From an uncultured Rickettsiales bacterium (GTDB taxonomy: Bacteria; Pseudomonadota; Alphaproteobacteria; UBA8366), in contig CAJWTF010000032.1 of assembly GCA_913046825.1 (NCBI GenBank), positions 1 to 31,030 of the forward strand: a DNA stretch of 31,030 nucleotides, given 5' to 3'. The first letter of the stretch is position 1. The number at the start of each line of letters is the position of its first letter. Positions 25,855 through 31,030 of the stretch are shown here, piece by piece. A program made the translations under genes and the position numbers. The notes below the pieces were generated by a model. The model was not told the origin of the DNA. It was given only the letters and a program-made list of their open reading frames with translations, and did no database searches.

Positions 25855-27945
25855 TCATAGCGTTTCCTCCCCGCGTGTTATCCGGATGAAACCCTTGGCG
25901 TCGATCCGGCCACGCCATCTCGGCGGGATGACCAGAGTACTGTCGAGAGATTCGACTATAGCTGGGCCCTTGATGGTGGACCCGGCGGCAAAGCGATCAC
26001 GGTTTAGGACTGGCGTTTCGACAGCTCCCGTTCTCGGAAACCATGCCATGCGGTTCGCTTTGAATGAATCCCGGCCATCGGCGGTTTTTTGTCGGATCGG
26101 TAGATTGGGCAAATATCCCGTCGCGGTCAGGCGCAAAGTGACGATCTGCACTGCCTCGTCCTCGTTCTTATGGCCGTAGGTCTGTTCGTGGCGCTCATGA
26201 TAACCGGGGCCCAGCGCGGACAGGCTCTCCGTGGTCACGGCGTCGCCGTCTAGCTGGACGTTCAATTCATAGGCTTGTCGTACATAGCGAAGGTCGGCGG
26301 AGCGTTGGAACGACCATTGATCTTCCGGAACGCCTGTGCCGGAGAGCATTTCCTTTGCGTTGTCGACCATCTCGTCCCAAAGGGAACTAAAACTTTCCGG
26401 CGTGGCGTCCGCTAATGGCGCGAAGTAAGTCTTCGCGTAGTCCCGACGGATATCGGTACCGACGAGGCCGAGCGCGGAGAAGCCGCCCGGGATCGGTGGG
26501 ATGACCACATCCGGCACATCGAGTTCTTCCGCCAAGGAGATCGCGTGAAGCGGGCCTGCACCGCCGAACGCGATCAAGCTAAACTCGCGTGGGTCGTGGC
26601 CACGCTCAACCGAGACGATTCGTAGCGCGTCGGCCATGTTGTTGTTGACGATGGCGATAACGCCTGCTGCCGCTTCTTGCGCGGTTTGCCCGAGCGGGCC
26701 TGCGATCTTTTCTTCAAAGGCACGCAGCGCGCCGTCATAGTCGATAGACATCCGTCCACCGAGGAGCGATCCGGCATCGAGATATCCGAGAATGAGATTA
26801 GCGTCGGTTACCGTGGGTTCCGTCCCGCCACGTCCATAACAAACCGGTCCCGGCTCCGCTCCGGCGCTGCGCGGGCCGACACGGAGCGCTCCCGCCGGAT
26901 CGATCCAGGCAATGCTCCCGCCACCGGCACTAACCTCCGCCAAGTCGATGACTGGGACCCGAATAGGATGGCCTGTGCCATGCAGCCAACGGTTTTGACT
27001 GCCTTCGCCGCCGCCGACCTCGTATTCAGACGTGGTTTCGATTTGGCCGTCGCGGATCAAGCTCGCCTTGGCGGTGGTGCCACCCATGTCGAACGACAAA
27101 AGATTTCCCTGCCCGATCTGCTTGCCAACCAAGGCGGCGGCGATAACGCCCGCGGCAGGACCAGATTCGACCACGGCGGCAGGCATCCGCAACGCTTCCG
27201 GCACATCGACCACGCCGCCTGCCGAGCCCATCACGTGCAGAGGTGGCAGGTTCAGGCCGCTGACAGCTTCTTCCAATCGTTTCAGATAGGATTCGAGGAT
27301 CGGACCCACATAGGCGCAAACGGCGGTGGTGCTGGTGCGCTCGAACTCGCGAATTTCCGGCAGGACTTCTGAGGAGAGAAATACCGTCGTGTACGGCAGA
27401 GCGGCACGTAAGCGTTCACCGAGTATCTTCTCGTGACTGTCGTTCAAAAAGGAAAACAGCAGCGATACCGCAATCGCGTCTACATCGAGCGTCTTGATCG
27501 TATCCACAAGATCGTCGATCTCTTCTGCCGCCAACGGGATCACGATATCGCCCTGGGCGTCTATCCGTTCCGTAACCTCCAATCGGCGATGGCGCGGGAC
27601 GAGAACGGCAGGCGGGTCCTGGAACAGATCGTAAAGGTCGGAGCGGGAGGACCGCCGCAACTCCAGAATATCGCGGAAACCCCGTGTCGCGATCAGCGCG
27701 GTGCGGGCACCTTTTTCTTCCAGGATGGCGTTGGTGACGACTGTCGTCGCATGAGAGAGCAACGATACGTCTCCCGACGGGACGCCGTAGGTTTCTAATG
27801 CCTCCTTCAGCGCATTGACGACACCTTGTCCGAAATCGCTGGGCGTGGTGAGTGTTTTCGCAATGCCGATGGCGCCGGTCATGTCGTCGACGATCGCCGC
27901 ATCCGTGAAAGTACCGCCGATATCAACACCGATCCGCCAAGCCAT
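25855..27945 (-). CDS. hyuA: Hydantoinase A / oxoprolinase-type ATPase subunit
   Basis: A 696-residue HyuA-family protein. The N-terminal actin-like domain starts MAWRIGVDIGGTFTDAAIVD. Further marks are LLSHATTVVTNAILEEKGA, the central LSFDMGGTTAKASLI, ISAGGGSIAWIDPAG-type ATP-binding glycine runs (VSAGGGSIAWIDP here) and IAFGGAGPLHAISLAEEL. With HyuB it would couple ATP hydrolysis to opening a cyclic amide such as a hydantoin or 5-oxoproline. GGAG lies about six bases before the ATG. It leads the probable operon hyuA-hyuB-TPP and is divergent from the second selenoprotein gene, so they may share control. Confidence 0.92.
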   Translation of the reverse strand: MAWRIGVDIGGTFTDAAIVDDMTGAIGIAKTLTTPSDFGQGVVNALKEALETYGVPSGDVSLLSHATTVVTNAILEEKGARTALIATRGFRDILELRRSSRSDLYDLFQDPPAVLVPRHRRLEVTERIDAQGDIVIPLAAEEIDDLVDTIKTLDVDAIAVSLLFSFLNDSHEKILGERLRAALPYTTVFLSSEVLPEIREFERTSTTAVCAYVGPILESYLKRLEEAVSGLNLPPLHVMGSAGGVVDVPEALRMPAAVVESGPAAGVIAAALVGKQIGQGNLLSFDMGGTTAKASLIRDGQIETTSEYEVGGGEGSQNRWLHGTGHPIRVPVIDLAEVSAGGGSIAWIDPAGALRVGPRSAGAEPGPVCYGRGGTEPTVTDANLILGYLDAGSLLGGRMSIDYDGALRAFEEKIAGPLGQTAQEAAAGVIAIVNNNMADALRIVSVERGHDPREFSLIAFGGAGPLHAISLAEELDVPDVVIPPIPGGFSALGLVGTDIRRDYAKTYFAPLADATPESFSSLWDEMVDNAKEMLSGTGVPEDQWSFQRSADLRYVRQAYELNVQLDGDAVTTESLSALGPGYHERHEQTYGHKNEDEAVQIVTLRLTATGYLPNLPIRQKTADGRDSFKANRMAWFPRTGAVETPVLNRDRFAAGSTIKGPAIVESLDSTLVIPPRWRGRIDAKGFIRITRGEETL

Positions 27946-27978
27946 TCGCCACTCCGATTCTGTATTTGGTAATTAAAG

Positions 27979-28009
27979 TATCGATGTGCCCTGAAATGCC
28001 CAGTCGATA
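27979..28009. promoter_or_regulatory. Inverted repeat in the hyuA / selenoprotein divergent region
   Basis: TATCGA (27979-27984) and TCGATA (28004-28009) form an inverted repeat with 19 bases between them, which contain two copies of TGCCC. The site lies between two divergent starts (27945 and 28057), where an operator would be expected. No regulator gene is adjacent, and a six-base arm can be chance. Confidence 0.3.
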
Positions 28010-28056
28010 AAAATGGGGCAGTTGTTTGCAGTCTCCACGCATCTAACTTGCACTCC

Positions 28057-29271
28057 ATGGTTCGCATATCCGATATAGATCCCGGCTCTGCCAAGCATTT
28101 GCTCGACAAGGAATGCCCACCGTTCGAGACAGCGCCGTGGGTCACGGGCCCGCCGATTACAGAACGTCGTGTCGCAATTGTGACCTCGGCAGGGCTACAT
28201 CGTCGCGACGACCGAAACTTCTCGTTGCGGGATTTAAGCTACCGGGTCATTCCGGGCGATATCTACACTTCCGATCTCGTCATGACCCAAAGTTCGGTGA
28301 ACTACGATCGCACAGGGTTTCAGCAGGATGTGAACGTGGTCTTTCCGATCGACCGATTGCGGGAATTGTGCGACGCGGGTGAAGTTGGTGAGATCGCCGA
28401 TTATCACTATGCGATCAATGGAGCGGGATGGTTGCCGCATGAGATCGAGGCGACCGCGCGGGAGATGGCCGGGTTGCTCAAAGAAGACCGGGTCAATGCG
28501 GTGTTGCTGGTCCCGGTCTGACCGAACTGTACGCGCGCCGTTGGCGCGACCGCACATTTTCTAGAAGAAGAGGGATTGGCGACGGTGGGGATTAGCCTCG
28601 TGCGCGACAACACCGAACGCCTCCGCCCACCGAGATTCATGTGGGTACCGTTTGAGCTTGGTCGTCCGTTTGGTGCGCCGAATGAGCCTGAATTCCAGAC
28701 CCGCGTGCTGCGTGATGTTTTGGCCTTGTTCGAGCACGAAGGTCCGTCGCCGGTGTTGGAGGATTTCCCGGACGATGCGCCTGGCGGTGAGATGGACATT
28801 ACCGGCTGGACCTGCCCCATCGCGCTGCCAAGTGTGGCGGAGACCGTGACCCAGGAACTGTTACGCGCGGTACTGACGGAGATCAATGGCCTGGCCCCTT
28901 GGCATCAAGTCGCGATTGAAAACCGAGGACATACAGCAACTGGTGTTCTTGGCATCCCAATAGAAGAGACCGCATCGTTTCTTTTCGAGCTGCTGGAGAA
29001 TGTACCGGAGAGTCCGAAACAGGATATTCCCGTCGGTGAAGCCTTTCGGCAAAGCTGCGAAGAGTTGAAGACTTATTACCTGGAAGCTGCAACGGCGAAA
29101 CCCGGTGCCACGTCTAGCCGTGAGCTGGCGGACTGGTTTTGGGGTGGAACGGCGGCGGGCAGATTATTGTTGGCACTTTATCCCGCATCTCTTGGGAGTG
29201 CCGACGAAGGCATAAAACGGGTCGCGGAAACTCAGCTTGTTCCCCGCCTTCAAAAACACCGTCTTGGATAG
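28057..29271 (+). CDS. PrdB/GrdB-like reductase-family selenoprotein, read through in-frame UGA (Sec155), 404 aa
   Basis: The frame from the ATG at 28057 meets a TGA at 28519-28521 and then stays open, in the same frame, to 29271. Around the TGA it reads VNAVLLVPV-U-PNCTRAVGA, the U-x-x-C redox motif of the glycine/sarcosine/betaine/D-proline reductase selenoprotein B family. The N-terminal part carries further marks of that family: VAIVTSAGLH, SYRVIPGD (about residue 61), DVNVVFPIDRLREL and DYHYAINGAG. After the motif come VGISLVRDNTERLRPPRFMW and VPFELGRPFG, then about 150 residues, including TGWTCPIALP, beyond the length of PrdB (about 240). A hairpin follows the UGA. In anaerobes these proteins reduce amino-acid derivatives; here the substrate is unknown and the setting appears aerobic. 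A start at TTG 28048 is possible. Confidence 0.9.
28528..28556 (+). promoter_or_regulatory. Candidate bacterial SECIS element for the PrdB/GrdB-like selenoprotein
   Basis: CGCGCC (28534-28539, +13 to +18 after the UGA) pairs with GGCGCG (28543-28548) around loop GTT at +19 to +21. Below a two-base bulge, CG and TGT pair with CG and ACA, reaching 28528 and 28556. The small apical loop with GU, at the same distance from the UGA as in the first selenoprotein, fits SelB recognition. The hairpin was drawn by hand, and the GC-rich stem could partly be coding coincidence. Confidence 0.65.
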
Positions 29272-29337
29272 GGGACTACCGGTTTTACCGTACTCGCGCT
29301 ATCTTCCTTGCTATCGGATCCATAAGCGGAATTCATC

Positions 29338-30309
29338 ATGACCAGTATATTGGAAGATAAATTCACCGGCCCCATGGTCTGGGACGCCGATAGTCAATTC
29401 CCGAATGATGGATTGGCATTCCTTGACGATGCCTGTCAGGCGGAGATCGCGGCCGTTGCGGAAGAGCTGCGAGCGAACCCGTTGCCGACAGAAGCCTTAC
29501 TGCCGAAAGATTTTGATATGCCCGCGTGTAGGGCCCTGATGGCAGGCGTGCGGGAGACCGTGGATAACGGAACCGGTTTCGCGGTCGTCGATCGCCTCGA
29601 TGTTGACGACCTCGGCCGTGATATCGCGACTAAGGTCTATTGGTTGTTGATGTCGATGGCGGGGCGTCCGGTCGCCCAAAAGTGGGATGGCACACTGGTT
29701 TATGATGTACGTGACAAGGGTGGCAAGGCGACACCAGGGAGCGGTGTCCGCTCATCGACGACCAATGGCGGGCAAGGTTTTCACAATGATAACGTCTTTA
29801 ACCTGCCGCCAGATTTTGTGGGTCTTTTTTGCCTGCAAACCGCGAAGAAGGGCGGGATTAGTGGAATTGTCAGCTTCGAGAGCGTTTATAACAAGTTGCT
29901 CGATGAGCATCGTGAGGTTTTGGAACGGCTCTATCAACCTTTCCATTTCGACCGCCAGATGGAACATGCGCCGGACGAAGAACGCTTGTCTCACAAGCCG
30001 ATCTTCGAAGTGGATGGTGATGCGCTGAACGTGAATTTCTCGCCACGCCTGGTCGAGCACGGTTATCAGATGAAAGGCGAAGAACTCGATCCGGAGGCGC
30101 GCGCGGCCATCGATGCGCTTTGCCGAACGACGGAGATCGACAATCTCTGTAAGAGGTTTGAGTTCGAACGCGGGCAAATACAGATCGTCAACAACCGTCG
30201 CCTGGGGCATCGTCGCACCGCGTTCCGGGATGCGGAGGAGCCGGAAGACCGGCGTCATCTTGTGCGCATTTGGGTTCGAAAATCCGGCCGCCCATTCTAC
30301 CAGGGCTAG
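29338..30309 (+). CDS. TauD/TfdA-like Fe(II)/2-oxoglutarate dioxygenase (323 aa)
   Basis: A 323-residue member of the TauD/TfdA fold. The metal ligands are H-x-D in GGQGFHNDNVFNLPP and the distal His in NNRRLGHRRTAFRD, with arginines that could bind 2-oxoglutarate. An N-terminal extension of about 130 residues precedes the core, as in clavaminate-synthase-like subgroups. It shows little visible similarity to the other two TauD-type proteins in the window outside these motifs. It follows the selenoprotein by 66 bases and precedes the next oxygenase by 15 bases, all on the plus strand, so the three genes probably form one operon. The substrate is unknown. Confidence 0.85.
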   Translation: MTSILEDKFTGPMVWDADSQFPNDGLAFLDDACQAEIAAVAEELRANPLPTEALLPKDFDMPACRALMAGVRETVDNGTGFAVVDRLDVDDLGRDIATKVYWLLMSMAGRPVAQKWDGTLVYDVRDKGGKATPGSGVRSSTTNGGQGFHNDNVFNLPPDFVGLFCLQTAKKGGISGIVSFESVYNKLLDEHREVLERLYQPFHFDRQMEHAPDEERLSHKPIFEVDGDALNVNFSPRLVEHGYQMKGEELDPEARAAIDALCRTTEIDNLCKRFEFERGQIQIVNNRRLGHRRTAFRDAEEPEDRRHLVRIWVRKSGRPFYQG

Positions 30310-30324
30310 GGAAGGAAATCAGCA

Positions 30325-31030
30325 GTGTCTTACGAAACCATCGAAGTCGATCCGCTAAGTCCCATCATCGGTGCCGAGATCAGTGGCGTTGATATTTCCA
30401 AGCCGCTTGGCAATCAGACTTATCAGGAATTGCATGATGCATTGATGAAGCATCAGGTGATCTTCTTCCGTGACCAGGAAATGACCTTAGACGAACACAA
30501 GGCATTTGGCCGTCATTTCGGTGAACTGCACATCCACCCGAGCGCCAAGGCGCCGGAAGGGCACCCCGAAATCATCACGATTCATGCGGACGAAAAATCC
30601 AAGGTGGTTGCGGGTATGAAGTGGCATTCCGATGTGTCCTGCGACGCAGAGCCGCCGATGGGCAGCATCCTGCATTTGCACACCATTCCGGAATCCGGGG
30701 GCGATACGATGTTCGCAAGTGGGTATGCCGCCTATGAAGCGCTTTCCGACCCGATCAAGAAAATGGTCGACGGATTGAAGGCGTGGAATGAATCTGCCCA
30801 TGTTCACCGTGACCGCTTCGGCGCATCCGGTAAGTTACGGGACGGTGATAACGCCTTTCCGGAATCGCTGCACCCGATCGTGCGCACGCATCCTGTCACT
30901 CGGAAGAAAGCGTTGTTTGTGAACGAAAACTTCACCACGCGAGTTGAGGGGTTAAATAAGAACGAGAGCGACGCAATTCTGAAAATGCTATGTGATCACA
31001 TTGCAACACCGGAATTTCATTGCCGTTTTC
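30325..31030 (+). CDS. TauD-family dioxygenase, cut by the window end
   Basis: Starting at a GTG at 30325, preceded by GAAGGA about eight bases away, the frame is open to the window edge (235 codons seen). It reads YETIEVDPLSPIIGAEISGV at the N-terminus, then HQVIFFRDQEMTLDEHKAFG, the iron motif KWHSDVSCDAEPPMGSILH, SGGDTMFASGYAAYEAL, and HPVTRKKALFVNENFTTRVE, closely following taurine-dioxygenase-type proteins. The distal histidine and arginine lie beyond the end. Fifteen bases separate it from the previous oxygenase, so cotranscription is likely. Whether it acts on a sulfonate is not decidable from the fragment. Confidence 0.92.
   Translation, partial: MSYETIEVDPLSPIIGAEISGVDISKPLGNQTYQELHDALMKHQVIFFRDQEMTLDEHKAFGRHFGELHIHPSAKAPEGHPEIITIHADEKSKVVAGMKWHSDVSCDAEPPMGSILHLHTIPESGGDTMFASGYAAYEALSDPIKKMVDGLKAWNESAHVHRDRFGASGKLRDGDNAFPESLHPIVRTHPVTRKKALFVNENFTTRVEGLNKNESDAILKMLCDHIATPEFHCRF

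Noticed and set aside
1..31030. Genome-wide reassignment of UGA to an amino acid, instead of two Sec codons
   Set aside because: The desulfurase, ferredoxin, tenA, hyuA and the selenoprotein gene itself all end at TGA at the expected family length, so UGA works as a stop here.

Overview
The window looks like a chromosomal segment of an alphaproteobacterium of moderate GC content, probably Rhodospirillales-like and possibly marine. This is inferred from gene types and order: glnE, a divergent tyrS/anmK pair, and a cysE-iscR-nifS-fdx cluster. It is not based on a marker phylogeny. No rRNA, tRNA or CRISPR was seen.

Layout. Bases 1-13500 are mostly housekeeping: a doubtful small ORF, glnE (minus), a large AsmA/YhdP-like envelope protein, tyrS (minus), anmK, an alpha/beta hydrolase (minus), then a same-strand run cysE, iscR-type Rrf2 regulator, cysteine desulfurase, [2Fe-2S] ferredoxin and tenA. 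Bases 13520-14925 hold a dead RND efflux operon: a membrane fusion protein with seven in-frame stops, fused by deletion to the last tenth of an AcrB-type pump. A DsbA-fold isomerase with a terminator hairpin follows. Bases 21200-22374 are a low-density scar with a zinc-ribbon ORF, an IS3 orfA remnant and a cupin fragment.

The most notable content is two genes that look broken by a single in-frame TGA but read best as selenoproteins. The first (17605-17051, minus) has the motif U-G-S-C at residue 100. Directly after the UGA is a stem-loop whose apical loop GGTCT lies at +19 to +23, the same loop and spacing I recall for the E. coli fdhF SECIS. Its real stop overlaps the start of the next gene (ATGA). 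The second (28057-29271, plus) is a PrdB/GrdB-like protein of the proline/glycine reductase family with motif U-P-N-C at residue 155, again followed by a strong hairpin.

The second selenoprotein is divergent from a probable operon hyuA-hyuB-TPP enzyme (27945-22375, minus). It is followed by two TauD/TfdA-type oxygenases, the last cut by the window edge; a third TauD-type gene lies at 20354, after mnmA. Together, hydantoinase/oxoprolinase subunits, a TPP lyase or ligase, Fe(II)/2-oxoglutarate dioxygenases and reductase-type selenoproteins suggest an accessory catabolic region that uses selenium in an apparently aerobic cell. The substrate cannot be read from sequence. No selA, selB, selC or selD lies in the window, so the selenoprotein reading predicts those genes elsewhere in the genome.
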